Origin: Acidimicrobiaceae bacterium
GTDB lineage: Bacteria > Actinomycetota > Acidimicrobiia > Acidimicrobiales > JAUTXP01
DNA length: 64,000 nucleotides
Direction of reading: 5' to 3'
NCBI GenBank assembly: GCA_030837965.1
Contig: JAUTXP010000052.1
Location: 33,625-97,624, forward strand
Both the position numbers and the translations under genes were made by a program. Below are positions 38,618 through 49,276 of the stretch, in pieces; positions within the stretch are counted from its first letter, which is position 1; every line of letters begins with the position of its first letter. The notes below the pieces were generated by a model, which was not told the origin of the DNA, did not search any database, and worked only from the letters and a program-made list of their open reading frames with translations.

Positions 38618-41600
38618 ATGGCCGAGCACGCAGACATCCAACCGCCTACCCTTCCCGCGTGTGAACCGGCCCGAGGCGGGCGGACGAGGGGGTCGGTCGT
38701 GACCGGACTGCTGTCGTGGTGCAAATCCCATCGGGCGACGGTCACCCTCGCGCTGGTGGCCTTGACGGTAGGCCTGGTCCTGACTCTGCACCACGTGTCG
38801 CCCGACCTCCCCGACGCCCAGCGGGCCACGGCGGGCACGCTCAAGAACTACGACGCCGACAAGGTGCGCACCGGCGCCTACCTCGACTATGCCTTCATGG
38901 TCGCCTACGCGGCATTGGGCTGGGCGCTGTTCTCGCTCATCCGGTCGCCCCACGACAAAGGCCAGCGCCACCCGGCGGCATGGGCAGGCACGTTCCTCGT
39001 GCTCGGCGCGGCCGCGGCCGACGCCGTCGAGAACCTCTTCCTGTTTCGGGCCCTGGGCCATGCGGCCAAGAAGGCCGGATCGGACCTGGGCACCATGCGG
39101 GCCGCAGGCATGGTCAAGTGGTCGCTGTTGCTGGCCGCTGCAGTCACGCTGGCCACGCTGTGCCTGCTGCGGTCGTGGCGCCCGCGGCTCAAGGTGGGTC
39201 GTCCCACGGACAGGCCGGTGCCCCAGCCCCTCGTGGCCGAGCACCACCAGTGGGAGCCGCCGCCCGTGGAAGGCGCCCCCCGGATCGGCGTGTGTCTGTC
39301 GGGTGGCGGCATCAGGGCGGCCGCCTTCTCGCTGGGCGGGCTGCAAGCCCTGCGGGCCAAAGGCAGGCTGGACAAGGCGAACTACCTCACCGCCGCGTCG
39401 GGGGGCGGGTACCTGGCCGCGGGTTGGGCCTTGTCGGACGCCGGGCCGCCGGGGGACCTGGACGCCAACCCGAACAGCGCACCCAGGTGGGACCCGGGCT
39501 CACCCGAGGAGCGCTGGTTCCGGGACCACGCCTCCTACCTGATCCCCGACCTCAAGGGCGGGCTCACCGGATTGTTCCGACTGCTGGCGGGCGTGGTCAT
39601 CAATGTCTTGGTGATCGCCCTCGTGCTGTTCGCGGCGTCGCGCCCAGTCGGGTGGACGTTGCACGCTTTGCACCCGCGCCTGCGGGCCACCGATCCGACG
39701 GTGTTGATCAGGGACACGGCGGGCGACATGAAGGTGAGCGCCATTCGCAGGGTCGGGACGGTGGACACCGGCGGCAACCAAGGCACCATCACCCGCTTCG
39801 CCGTCACGCTGGCGCCCGACCTGACCGTCAAAGACGCGAAGGACCCGCCGCCCAACGAGGCCTGCTTCGACCTGTGGCCCTACAAGCCCAAGCAGCGCGA
39901 CGTGTGCGTCGGGGTGGTGCAGGAGGAGTCGAGGCCGGGGATCGTCGAAGTGCAGAACGGTCGGGCCAAGGTCGTGACCCAGCCCCGAGTCAAGGTCGCC
40001 TATCCCGACCCCGATCCCAACCCGGCTTGCGGGGCCACGTGCCTCACGGTGCGCAAGGCGGCGTTGATCCAGAAGCAGCCTGGCCTGGGCGTCGAGGACG
40101 ACTTGGTGGTCGACGGGGAGCAGCCGACCCTCAGGCAGTTCAAGGTCGAGCACCAGCCCAAGGTCAGCATCAAGACGGGCTTGGCCGCCATGAGGTATCC
40201 CCAGTATCGGTGGTGGATGTGGGAGTTGGTCGGCGGGCTGTTGGCCGCGGGCCTGCTCGTGGCGCTGGCCGTGATGACCGTGCGCCTTCGGGGACAAAGA
40301 GCGGAGGTGGCGCGGTCCTTGGCCCGGGCGCTGGCGGGCACCGGGCTGCTGGCCTTCATCGTCATCGTCGGCCTGCCCTGGCTGGTGGTATGGCTGCCCG
40401 CCACGCTGTCGGCCGCGGCCAACGCGGGCACCAAGTCGGCATCCGGGTCAGGCATTCAGGACTACCTCGTGCCCAGCGGCGGACTGCTCGCGGTGGTGGC
40501 TGCCGCAGCCCGTCAGTTCCTGGCCGGGTCAGAGGGCAAGACGGGGGCGGGCACCGGTCCCAGCCTCCCGTGGTACCGCCGGACGTGGAACGCGCTCACC
40601 AAGCGGTCGGCCCAGTTGAAGTGGTACGAGTCGAGCCCGAGCAAGATCCTGCTCTTCATCATCTCGGCCGCGGCCATGACCGTGGTCTTCGTGAACGCGT
40701 TGCAGTTCGCCACCGCTAACGGCACCCACGGCCGGCTGATGGGCTTCGCCTTCGTCCGCGACTTCCTGCCCGGCTGGGCCTTCGTGCCCGACTGGTGGAA
40801 GCTGGTCGCGGTCGTGGTCGGACTGGCCCTGTTCGGTTGGGCGGCCGACGCACAGTCGTGGTCGCTGTACCCGTTCTACAAGGCCCGCCTCTCGTCCGCT
40901 TTCCTGCTGCGCCGCATCGACGCCCATCACGCCGAGCCCGTCCCCTACGACGAGCTGATCCCCTTCCACGAGCACATGAAGAAGCCGGGCGAGGGCATGC
41001 AACTGGTGGCCTGCTGCTCGGTGAACCTCAGCGACTACGGCGCCGTCCCGCCCGGAAGGCGCGCCGCTTCGTTCACGTTCAGCAGCACGGAGATCGGCGG
41101 CCCGCTGGTCGGCTATGCCACGCCGGAGGAGTATTGGAACCTGCCGTTGAGCAGGCGCAGGGATGTGACGCTGCCTTCGGCCATGGCCATCTCGGGCGCC
41201 GCCTTCTCACCGGCCATGGGCAAGTTCAACCTCGGCCCCATCGGCGGCTTGCTGGCCCTGGCCAACCTCAGGCTGGGCGTGTGGATCCCGCATCCTCGTC
41301 GAGTGCGCGACTGCGGGCCGAGCGAGTGGACGTGGTGGCGCCTGCGCCGCCCGCACTGGGTCTGGTTCCTGCGCGAGCTCACCAACAAGTACGCCTTCAA
41401 CCGCCGCTATCTCTACGTGTCCGACGGCGGCCACTGGGACAACCTCGGCCTGGTCGAGCTGCTGCGTCGCGGCTGCACCGAGATCTACTGCATCTCTGGT
41501 GCGGGCGACGGCGCCGTGTCGTTCGGCACCATCGGCGAGGCCATCGCGCTGGCCCGCGAGGAGCTGGGAGTGGAGATCGACTTGGACCCCTCGCCGCTGC

Positions 41601-41926
41601 GGTCGGCCACCAAGGCGCCCACGCCCGCTCCCGACCGGGAGCTGCGGCGGGAGGGGTCGAAGGACAAGGCCAGCGTCTACGCGGCCGCCGCGGCCAAGAA
41701 GGGCACCTTCCGCTACACGCGCAATCCAGGGGCCGCGCCGGGGGTCATCTACTACGTCGAGGCCGACCTGACTGCGGACATGCCCTTCGACGTCCACTCG
41801 TTCGCGGAGGCCGAGTCGCCCTTCCCTGACGACTCCACCGGCGACCAGGTTTTCAACCACCGCCAGTTCGAGTCCTATCGGGCGCTTGGATACCACCAGG
41901 CGATAAAGGCGGTGGAACTGCCGTAG
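38618..41926 (+). CDS. Large membrane-associated patatin / cPLA2-like phospholipase
   Basis: GVCLSGGGIRAAAFSLGGLQAL; LTAASGGGYLAAGWA; SDGGHWDNLGLVELLRRG; several TM segments inside the protein. Confidence 0.82.
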   Translation: MAEHADIQPPTLPACEPARGGRTRGSVVTGLLSWCKSHRATVTLALVALTVGLVLTLHHVSPDLPDAQRATAGTLKNYDADKVRTGAYLDYAFMVAYAALGWALFSLIRSPHDKGQRHPAAWAGTFLVLGAAAADAVENLFLFRALGHAAKKAGSDLGTMRAAGMVKWSLLLAAAVTLATLCLLRSWRPRLKVGRPTDRPVPQPLVAEHHQWEPPPVEGAPRIGVCLSGGGIRAAAFSLGGLQALRAKGRLDKANYLTAASGGGYLAAGWALSDAGPPGDLDANPNSAPRWDPGSPEERWFRDHASYLIPDLKGGLTGLFRLLAGVVINVLVIALVLFAASRPVGWTLHALHPRLRATDPTVLIRDTAGDMKVSAIRRVGTVDTGGNQGTITRFAVTLAPDLTVKDAKDPPPNEACFDLWPYKPKQRDVCVGVVQEESRPGIVEVQNGRAKVVTQPRVKVAYPDPDPNPACGATCLTVRKAALIQKQPGLGVEDDLVVDGEQPTLRQFKVEHQPKVSIKTGLAAMRYPQYRWWMWELVGGLLAAGLLVALAVMTVRLRGQRAEVARSLARALAGTGLLAFIVIVGLPWLVVWLPATLSAAANAGTKSASGSGIQDYLVPSGGLLAVVAAAARQFLAGSEGKTGAGTGPSLPWYRRTWNALTKRSAQLKWYESSPSKILLFIISAAAMTVVFVNALQFATANGTHGRLMGFAFVRDFLPGWAFVPDWWKLVAVVVGLALFGWAADAQSWSLYPFYKARLSSAFLLRRIDAHHAEPVPYDELIPFHEHMKKPGEGMQLVACCSVNLSDYGAVPPGRRAASFTFSSTEIGGPLVGYATPEEYWNLPLSRRRDVTLPSAMAISGAAFSPAMGKFNLGPIGGLLALANLRLGVWIPHPRRVRDCGPSEWTWWRLRRPHWVWFLRELTNKYAFNRRYLYVSDGGHWDNLGLVELLRRGCTEIYCISGAGDGAVSFGTIGEAIALAREELGVEIDLDPSPLRSATKAPTPAPDRELRREGSKDKASVYAAAAAKKGTFRYTRNPGAAPGVIYYVEADLTADMPFDVHSFAEAESPFPDDSTGDQVFNHRQFESYRALGYHQAIKAVELP

Positions 41927-42022
41927 GCGGCGCGGGGCGCGGCGGCGAGGCGACGGCGGCAGGACGGAGAGGCGACGGCGGCAGGACGGAGAGGTGGGGC
42001 GCAGTGGCAGCCCCGGGCGGGC

Positions 42023-42295
42023 CTACTCGGCTGAAGCGGTGAGCTTGCCGAGGCGCTTCATAAGGCGGGACTTGCGATTGGCGGCCTGGTTCTTGTGGAT
42101 CATGCCCTTGGCCGCGGCCTTGTCCAGCTTCTTCACAGCCAGGCGCAGCGTCTCCGCCGCGTCCTCGGCGCCCGTCTCGGTTGCCTGCACCGCGTTCTTC
42201 ACGCGGGTGCGCAACTCGGAGCGGACGGCCTTGTTGCGCAGGCGTCGGCCCTCGTTCTGCTTGTTGCGCTTGATCTGACTCTTGATATTTGCCAC
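42023..42295 (-). CDS. rpsT: 30S ribosomal protein S20
   Basis: [38 protein letters not shown]...[22 protein letters not shown]. Confidence 0.97.
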   Translation of the reverse strand: MANIKSQIKRNKQNEGRRLRNKAVRSELRTRVKNAVQATETGAEDAAETLRLAVKKLDKAAAKGMIHKNQAANRKSRLMKRLGKLTASAE

Positions 42296-42351
42296 GGAGC
42301 GAAGAGGGTAGCAGCCGACGCCTGGCGATCCCCAGCCGTACGCTCCCACGT

Positions 42352-43353
42352 GTGGCCGACGCCCCCATGATCGCCCTCGGTCCCGGTCCCATGCGGGGCT
42401 GGCTGCGCCGCCTGCTTGAGCCCACCGGGTGCGTGCCTGCCGACGACCCGGCTCAGGCCGACGGACTCGTGTGGATCGACGCGCACGACCCCCAAGGCCT
42501 GGCCGACGTATTGGCCCGAGCCCCCAAGGTGCGCTGGGTCCAGTTGCCCTCGGCCGGGGTTGAGCGCTGGGTGAAGGCCGGCATCCTGCGAGGGACGGAC
42601 GAAGGCCCGGACCGGGTCTGGACGGCGGCCAAGGGCGTTTACGGCAACCCGGTCGCCGAGCATGTGCTGGCCCTGCTGCTCGCGGGCCTACGGCACCTGG
42701 ACGAACGGGTGGGCGCCACGTCGTGGGGCGGGCTTGCGGGCCGGACCCTGTTCGGGGCCAACGTGGTGGTCCTGGGCGCGGGCGGGATCGCCCAGAGCCT
42801 GCTGCGGCTGCTCGAACCCTTCCGCGTTCAGGCAACACTCGTCCGCCGACAGGCCGATCCACTCGCACGTGGGGCAGGCCACGGCGACGGGCCTGCTGGT
42901 GGCGCGGCCGACGCCGCCGCCGCTACCGCTGAACTGCGAACGGTCGGACGCGACCGGCTGCACGACGTCCTGCCCGAGGCCGACGCGGTGATCCTCGCGT
43001 TGGCCCTCACCCCGGAGACGGCGGGCATCATCGCGGAGCCCGAGCTGCGGCTCATGAAGGATGACGCCTGGCTGGTCAACGTGGCCCGCGGCGGCCATGT
43101 CGTCACCGACGACCTCGTTCGCGCCCTGCGCGAGGGCTGGATCGGCGGGGCCGCCCTCGACGTCACCGACCCCGAACCGCTGCCGGACGGGCATCCCCTT
43201 TGGGTTGCGCCGCGCTGCATCATCACGCCGCACAGCGCGAGCCCCGACTGGATGGCCGGGCCGCTGCTGATGGCCCGCATCGCCGACAACGCCAGCCGCT
43301 TCGCCGAGGGCAGACCCCTGCTCGGCCTGGTCGACCTCGACAACGGCTACTGA
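42352..43353 (+). CDS. D-isomer specific 2-hydroxyacid dehydrogenase
   Basis: [89 protein letters not shown]. Confidence 0.92.
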   Translation: MADAPMIALGPGPMRGWLRRLLEPTGCVPADDPAQADGLVWIDAHDPQGLADVLARAPKVRWVQLPSAGVERWVKAGILRGTDEGPDRVWTAAKGVYGNPVAEHVLALLLAGLRHLDERVGATSWGGLAGRTLFGANVVVLGAGGIAQSLLRLLEPFRVQATLVRRQADPLARGAGHGDGPAGGAADAAAATAELRTVGRDRLHDVLPEADAVILALALTPETAGIIAEPELRLMKDDAWLVNVARGGHVVTDDLVRALREGWIGGAALDVTDPEPLPDGHPLWVAPRCIITPHSASPDWMAGPLLMARIADNASRFAEGRPLLGLVDLDNGY

Positions 43354-43935
43354 CCCGAGCGATCCGACCTCAATCGAGGTGGACGAGTCGGCCCTGCGCC
43401 ACAGCCGGGAGCGGCAGACCCGATGGGCGCCGAGCACCCCACCCATCACGATCAAGACGTCGCCCACGCTGAACACGTTGGCCAGCGGCAGCGGTCGAGG
43501 CAGAGACCACACGTCGCCCAGGAAGCCAAGGGCGGGGTGGGCCAGCAGAGCGGAGTTCACAAAGCGGCCCGAACCGCTCGCGCCACCGGTCTCCAGGGCC
43601 AGGCCGGCGCTGCGCAAGGCGGCCCGGCCCGCGGGCATCACCCCGCCGTTGGCCAAGAGCGCGGTCAGGTTGGCGCCCGCGCCCAGGCCGATGAGGCGCA
43701 TCCCGGGCACCTCGAGGTTGGCCAGCACGTACCAACAGCCGAGCAGATACGACGCCACGTTGGCCCCCGCAGCCAGGCCGTGGGCAAGGGGCGCCTTGAG
43801 CGCGACGAGCTGCACGAAAAGGGCGGCGGTCAGCACGCCGCCGCGACGCAGCCGAAGGCCGGCCAGAAGGCGGAGTCGGCCCCGGGCGAGGGGCACGGTG
43901 GCCAGGCCCAGCGCGAACAGGGCGACCAGTAGCAC
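42688..43935 (-). CDS. DUF5317-like membrane protein; ORF reads on antisense to the dehydrogenase gene
   Basis: First ~190 aa match DUF5317 style ([47 protein letters not shown]); remaining frame looks noncoding. Confidence 0.6.
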   Translation of the reverse strand: MLLVALFALGLATVPLARGRLRLLAGLRLRRGGVLTAALFVQLVALKAPLAHGLAAGANVASYLLGCWYVLANLEVPGMRLIGLGAGANLTALLANGGVMPAGRAALRSAGLALETGGASGSGRFVNSALLAHPALGFLGDVWSLPRPLPLANVFSVGDVLIVMGGVLGAHRVCRSRLWRRADSSTSIEVGSLGSVAVVEVDQAEQGSALGEAAGVVGDAGHQQRPGHPVGARAVRRDDAARRNPKGMPVRQRFGVGDVEGGPADPALAQGANEVVGDDMAAAGHVDQPGVILHEPQLGLRDDARRLRGEGQREDHRVGLGQDVVQPVASDRSQFSGSGGGVGRATSRPVAVACPTCEWIGLSADECCLNAEGFEQPQQALGDPARAQDHHVGPEQGPARKPAPRRGAHPFVQVP

Positions 43936-44097
43936 GCCTTCTTATCGACGGCGCCCCCGGCGCCCTGAGCGGCCGGCAATCCGGGCCGTGGGTGACTAGC
44001 CCGATTTGACGGTGGCGCTCTCAAGGAACTCGGCCAGTCCGCCGATCAACCGGAAACGGCACCCAGCGTGGGCGCCGTCACCTGAGGAGGAGGTTCC

Positions 44098-44184
44098 GTG
44101 AAGGCTCGTCTGTACCGCGCCGCGTGCGGCATCGCGGGCCTCGTCGCCACGGTGGCGCTGCTCGGCGCCCCGCGGAAGTGGTAG
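44098..44184 (+). CDS. 28-aa hydrophobic peptide ORF
   Basis: GAGGAGG RBS, GTG start: VKARLYRAACGIAGLVATVALLGAPRKW; one TM-like segment; not in ORF track because short. Confidence 0.5.
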   Translation: MKARLYRAACGIAGLVATVALLGAPRKW

Positions 44185-44259
44185 CTGCGGCACTCCCGAT
44201 CACCGAGCGCACCGGGTGAGCACACGACCCGGGTCGCACCTTGTCAGTGGGGTCCACGC

Positions 44260-46257
44260 TTGAGGCTCGTTCGTCTGCAACCGGTTCAGCGATACGTCGG
44301 CGGCGTCATCGTCGTGGGCCTGACCGCGCTCGCCCTCATCGTCGCTTCCGGCTTCAGCCACCTTCTGCACGGGCCCCTCGGCCACGTGGCCGTGTTCACC
44401 CCTCTCGTGGTGCTGGGCGAGCTGGTCCCCATCCGGGTCCGCCGCCACGACGTGGAGGAGGAGGTCACGGTCTCCACGCCGTTCGCCTTCACCTTGCTGC
44501 TCACGTCCGGGCCCGCGGCCGCGGCCCTGGCCTTGGCCGTGGCGTCATGCGTGGCCGACATGGCCGGGCGCAAGCCGCTGTGGAAGGCCTTGTTCAACAT
44601 GGGCCAGTTCTCGCTTTCGGTCGGTGCGTCCGGGGCCGTGCTCACCGGGCTGGGAACCTTCGGCCCGCACCACCACCTGACTCCTGACCAGTTGCCGGTG
44701 ATCGGCGTGGCCGCGGCCGTCTTCTTCGCCGTCAACAACGTGGTGACGGGCACTGGCATCGCGCTGGCCGCCAAGAAGAACGTGGCCGAGTTCCTCCGGC
44801 GCGACCTGCTCTTCCAAATGGGCACCACGGGCGTGCTGTTGACGCTGGCGCCCATCGTGATGTCCGCGGCCGACGACACGCTGCTGCTCGTCCCCCTGCT
44901 CCTTCTGCCCATCGCCGCCGTGCACACGTGTGCGTCGACCTTGTTGGCCAAGGAGTACGAGGCCCTGCACGACCCGCTCACCGCGCTGGCCAACCGGCGG
45001 CTGTTTCGGGACCGGACCATCGAGGCCCTCGACGAAGCGGCCCGAACCAAGACCGTCACCGCGGTCATGCTCATCGACCTCGACCGGTTCAAGGAGGTCA
45101 ACGACACGCTCGGCCATCACATGGGCGACGTGCTGTTGCAGCAGATCGGGCCGCGCCTCTCCGGTGTGCTGCGCGAGTCAGACACCATCGCCCGACCGGG
45201 CGGCGACGAGTTCGCCGTGCTCCTGCCCGACGTCCAGGGGGAGCTGGCGGCCATGGAGATCGCCGACCGCATGCTGGAGGCGCTCGAACAGCACTTCACG
45301 TTGCCCGAGGTCCTGCTCGACATCGACGCCAGCATCGGCATCGCCTTGTCGCCCGTGCACGGCATGGACGTGGACACGCTGATGCAGCGGGCCGACGTGG
45401 CCATGTATCTGGCCAAGGAGACGAAGAGCGGCTACCAGGTCTACGCACCCGAGCGCGACCCGTACAGCCCCAAGCACCTTCGGCTGCTGCACGACCTGCG
45501 CCATGCCATCGAGTCAGACCAGTTCGTGCTGCACTACCAGCCCAAGGCCGCGCTGGGCAGCGGGTCGATCATCGGCGTGGAGGCCTTGGTGCGCTGGCAG
45601 CATCCTGAGCAAGGCCTGATCCCGCCGGACGACTTCGTCCCGTTGGCTGAGCGAAGCGGGCTGTCCCGGCCTCTGACCCTGTTCGTGCTCAACGAGTCGC
45701 TCCGCCAGTTGCACGAGTGGCGGAAGGAGGGCATTCACCTGCGCGTGGCCGTCAACCTGACGGGGCGCAACCTCCACGACCCCAACTTCCCGATCGACGT
45801 GGCCAAGCTCCTCGAAGCGTGGGACATCCCCGCGGGCGACCTGCTGCTCGAGATCACCGAGAACAGCGTGATGTCCGACCCGGCGCGCGTCCTCGGCGTG
45901 CTGAAGGCGCTGCGTGAGATGGGCGTGGAGCTGGCCCTGGACGACTTCGGCACCGGGTACTCCTCGCTCGCCTACCTGAAGCGGCTGCCCGTGCACGAGC
46001 TGAAGATCGACAAGTCGTTCGTGATGAACATGGCGGGTGACGAGAGCGACGCGGTGATCGTGCAGTCGACCATCGGCCTGGCCCGCAACCTCAAGCTGCG
46101 GGTCGTGGCCGAGGGCGTGGAGGACAAGGCCGCGTGGGACGAGCTCGTCGCCCTCGGCTGCGACGTGGCCCAGGGCTACTTCCTCGGCCGGCCCATGGCC
46201 GCGGCGGCCATGACCGAATGGCTGCGGAACGCCGCGGCCGTCGCCGCCGCCCACTAG
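44260..46257 (+). CDS. Membrane GGDEF-EAL c-di-GMP turnover protein
   Basis: N-terminal multi-TM sensor region; [61 protein letters not shown] start inferred. Confidence 0.95.
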   Translation: MRLVRLQPVQRYVGGVIVVGLTALALIVASGFSHLLHGPLGHVAVFTPLVVLGELVPIRVRRHDVEEEVTVSTPFAFTLLLTSGPAAAALALAVASCVADMAGRKPLWKALFNMGQFSLSVGASGAVLTGLGTFGPHHHLTPDQLPVIGVAAAVFFAVNNVVTGTGIALAAKKNVAEFLRRDLLFQMGTTGVLLTLAPIVMSAADDTLLLVPLLLLPIAAVHTCASTLLAKEYEALHDPLTALANRRLFRDRTIEALDEAARTKTVTAVMLIDLDRFKEVNDTLGHHMGDVLLQQIGPRLSGVLRESDTIARPGGDEFAVLLPDVQGELAAMEIADRMLEALEQHFTLPEVLLDIDASIGIALSPVHGMDVDTLMQRADVAMYLAKETKSGYQVYAPERDPYSPKHLRLLHDLRHAIESDQFVLHYQPKAALGSGSIIGVEALVRWQHPEQGLIPPDDFVPLAERSGLSRPLTLFVLNESLRQLHEWRKEGIHLRVAVNLTGRNLHDPNFPIDVAKLLEAWDIPAGDLLLEITENSVMSDPARVLGVLKALREMGVELALDDFGTGYSSLAYLKRLPVHELKIDKSFVMNMAGDESDAVIVQSTIGLARNLKLRVVAEGVEDKAAWDELVALGCDVAQGYFLGRPMAAAAMTEWLRNAAAVAAAH

Positions 46258-46321
46258 GGCCCGCCCGACAGAAGGCGGCGTCGCAAGAAACGCGGCCTGC
46301 ACCCGCGAGAATGGGGCCACA

Positions 46322-48109
46322 GTGACCCCGCTCGACCGCATCCGCAACCTCTCCGTCGTGGCCCACGTGGACCACGGCAAGTCGACCCTTTCCGACCGCA
46401 TCCTCGAACTGACGGGCGCGGTGGACGCCAGGGACATGCGCGAGCAGTACCTCGACTCCATGGACATCGAGCGCGAGCGGGGCATCACCATCAAGGCCCA
46501 GAACGTGCGGGTCACCTGGAAGGACACGATCATCCAGTTGATCGACACGCCCGGTCACGTCGACTTCGGCTACGAGGTGAGCCGGTCGTTGGCTGCGTGT
46601 GAAGGCGTCGTGCTGGTGGTCGACGCGGCCCAGGGCATCGAGGCCCAGACGCTGGCCAACTGCTTCCTCGCGCTGGAGGCCGACCTGGAGATCGTGGCCG
46701 CGCTGAACAAGATCGACCTCCCCGCGGCCGACCCCGACCGCTATGCCGCGGAGATCCAGAACGTGCTGGGCATCCCGGCGGGCGAGATCCTGCGCATCTC
46801 GGCCAAGACGGGCGAGGGCGTGCCCGACCTGCTCGACGCCATCGCCGCTCGCATCCCGCCGCCCAAGGGCGATCCCGACGCGTCGCTGCAAGCGCTGATC
46901 TTCGACTCCTACTACGACCAGTACCGCGGCGTGGTGTCGGCCGTGCGCGTGGTCAACGGCGTGCTGTCGACCGGCGACCGGGTCCGCTTCATGCAGACGG
47001 GCAAGACGCACGACATCGAGGAGATCGGGTTCCGCCTCCCTGTGCCCACACCCGTCGCGTCGCTCGGACCGGGGGAGGTGGGCTATCTGATCGCGGGCAT
47101 CAAGGACGTGGGCGAGGCCCGCTCGGGCGAGACGGTGACATCAGCCTTGCGCTCGGCCCCGTCGCCCCTGCCCGGCTACCGCGAGCCCAAGCCGATGGTG
47201 TTCTGCGGCCTGTACCCGGTGGAGGGCGACGACTTCGCCGACCTGCGCGACGCGCTCGAGAAGTTGCGCCTCAACGACTCGTCGTTCACCTACGAGCCCG
47301 AGACGTCGGGCGCGTTGGGATTCGGCTTTCGCTGCGGCTTCCTGGGGCTGTTGCACATGGAGATCGTGCGCGAGCGGTTGGAGCGCGAGTTCGACCTGGC
47401 CCTCATCGCCACCGCGCCCTCCGTGGAGTACGTGGCCCACTTGATCACCGGCGAGGTCGTCGAGGTCGACAACCCGAGCGTCATGCCCGACGCCCACAAG
47501 CTCGACTACGTCGAGGAGCCTTACCTCACGTGCACCATCTTGTTGCCCACCGAGTACACGGGCACGGTGATGGACCTGTGCCAGACCAGGCGGGGCGAGA
47601 TGGTGAAGATGGAGTACCTCTCGCCCGAGCGGCTCGAACTGGTGTACCGCATCCCGTTGGCCGAAGTGGTCATCGACTTCTTCGACCAGCTCAAGTCCCG
47701 CACCAAGGGTTACGCCTCGCTCGACTACGAGCCCGCGGGCTACGACCGGTCGAACCTGGTGAAGATCGATGTGCTGTTGAACAACGTCCCCGTCGACGCC
47801 TTCTCCACGATCATGCACAAGACCAAGGCCGAGGAGTACGGGCGCAAGATGACGTCCAAGCTGCGCGAGCTGATCCCGAGGCAGTTGTTCGACGTGCCCA
47901 TCCAGGCCGCCATCGGCGGGCGCATCATCGCCAGGGAGACGGTGAAGGCCAAGCGCAAGGACGTGTTGGCCAAGTGCTACGGCGGTGACATCACCCGCAA
48001 GCGCAAGCTCCTCGAGAAGCAGAAAGAGGGCAAGAAGCGGATGAAGAACATCGGGCGGGTGGAGGTGCCTCAAGAGGCGTTCATCAGCGCCCTGCGCTTG
48101 GAGGAGTAG
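46322..48109 (+). CDS. lepA: Elongation factor 4
   Basis: [40 protein letters not shown]; LepA C-terminal domain. Confidence 0.98.
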   Translation: MTPLDRIRNLSVVAHVDHGKSTLSDRILELTGAVDARDMREQYLDSMDIERERGITIKAQNVRVTWKDTIIQLIDTPGHVDFGYEVSRSLAACEGVVLVVDAAQGIEAQTLANCFLALEADLEIVAALNKIDLPAADPDRYAAEIQNVLGIPAGEILRISAKTGEGVPDLLDAIAARIPPPKGDPDASLQALIFDSYYDQYRGVVSAVRVVNGVLSTGDRVRFMQTGKTHDIEEIGFRLPVPTPVASLGPGEVGYLIAGIKDVGEARSGETVTSALRSAPSPLPGYREPKPMVFCGLYPVEGDDFADLRDALEKLRLNDSSFTYEPETSGALGFGFRCGFLGLLHMEIVRERLEREFDLALIATAPSVEYVAHLITGEVVEVDNPSVMPDAHKLDYVEEPYLTCTILLPTEYTGTVMDLCQTRRGEMVKMEYLSPERLELVYRIPLAEVVIDFFDQLKSRTKGYASLDYEPAGYDRSNLVKIDVLLNNVPVDAFSTIMHKTKAEEYGRKMTSKLRELIPRQLFDVPIQAAIGGRIIARETVKAKRKDVLAKCYGGDITRKRKLLEKQKEGKKRMKNIGRVEVPQEAFISALRLEE

Positions 48110-48186
48110 CGGTCGGATCTGGATAGAGGCAGAGCCCGGTTTGCCGCATGTCCGGTTCGATGACCGGTTGGGGTAGAAATGCGGTC

Positions 48187-48804
48187 ATGACTGTGGGACT
48201 GCTCATTCTTCGACTGGTGGTCGGGCTCGGCCTGGCCGCTCACGGGTGCCAGAAGCTGTTCGGCTGGTTCGGCGGCGGCGGCATTGCAGGGACGGGTGCG
48301 TTCTTCGAGAACCACCTCCGCTTGCGACCGGGCCGGGTGCACGCCACCTTGGCCGGCCTCACCGAACTGGGCGGCGGCCTGGGATTGGTCCTCGGCCTGC
48401 TGACGCCGGTGGCGGCCGCGGCGGTCGTCGGCGTGATGCTGGTTGCGGGCGCATCAGCCCATCGGGGCAAGGGCTTCTTCGTCACCCAGGGCGGGTTCGA
48501 GTACACGCTCGTGCTCGGCGCGGTGGGCGCGGCGCTGGCCTACACCGGCCCGGGCCGGGCGTCCATCGACCACGCCCTCGGCTGGGACCTGAACGGCTTC
48601 GTGTGGGGCACGGTCGCCACCCTGTTCGGCATCGTGGCCGGGCTGTGCCTGTTGGCCGGTCGGACCAGGCTGGTGGAGGGTGACACGGCCGTGGCCGGTG
48701 GACGTGAGGCCGGCCTCGAGCGCTCCGAGTCGGCGTCGCATGCCGCGCCGCCGCCGGAAACGGCGTCAGCGTCGGACACCGGGTCACAGGCGGCCGGCCG
48801 GTAA
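48187..48804 (+). CDS. DoxX-family membrane protein
   Basis: LLILRLVVGLGLAAHGCQKLFGWFGGGGIAGTGAFFE; four TM pattern. Confidence 0.88.
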   Translation: MTVGLLILRLVVGLGLAAHGCQKLFGWFGGGGIAGTGAFFENHLRLRPGRVHATLAGLTELGGGLGLVLGLLTPVAAAAVVGVMLVAGASAHRGKGFFVTQGGFEYTLVLGAVGAALAYTGPGRASIDHALGWDLNGFVWGTVATLFGIVAGLCLLAGRTRLVEGDTAVAGGREAGLERSESASHAAPPPETASASDTGSQAAGR

Positions 48805-48846
48805 CCCCTGGCTGACAGGGCTGCGCCTGTCGGCGCCGCGTCGCCG

Positions 48847-49206
48847 TCAACCGGCTGGGTCGGCCCGCCGCCGCAATCGGGGCGGCGCGTCGGGCACGGG
48901 GCTGTCCCTTCGCCGGGACAGCTCGTCGAGCAGGTCGAGGGCGTCGGGCGGCAGCCCTTGCACGATCCCGACCAAGGCCTGGCTGGCATCGGCCGTGTGC
49001 AATTCGATCATCTCCAACAGCTCCAAGCGCCGTGGCGCGCTGAGGCCGTCCCACTCGGTGCGCAGCAGTTGGGCCGCCCCTGAGATCACGGTCATGGTGT
49101 TGAGCAGGCCGTGGGCCACCACGCCGGCCGCGTTGTCGAACAGGCCTGCGTCGGTCGGGGCCACGCCCTCCTCCAGCTCGATCGAGGTCGTGTCGGGAAC
49201 GTCCAC
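48847..49206 (-). CDS. Orphan HisKA-like dimerisation / phosphotransfer domain protein
   Basis: GVVAHGLLNTMTVISGAAQLLRTEWDGLSAPRRLELLEMIELHTADASQALVGIVQGL resembles H-box HxxxN; no ATPase domain. Confidence 0.5.
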   Translation of the reverse strand: MDVPDTTSIELEEGVAPTDAGLFDNAAGVVAHGLLNTMTVISGAAQLLRTEWDGLSAPRRLELLEMIELHTADASQALVGIVQGLPPDALDLLDELSRRRDSPVPDAPPRLRRRADPAG

Positions 49207-49276
49207 AAATGGACTTTCTTACGGAATCGACCGACCCCACAAGCCGAGATCGGCGGCAACCCGTAAAGTCGCCCCC

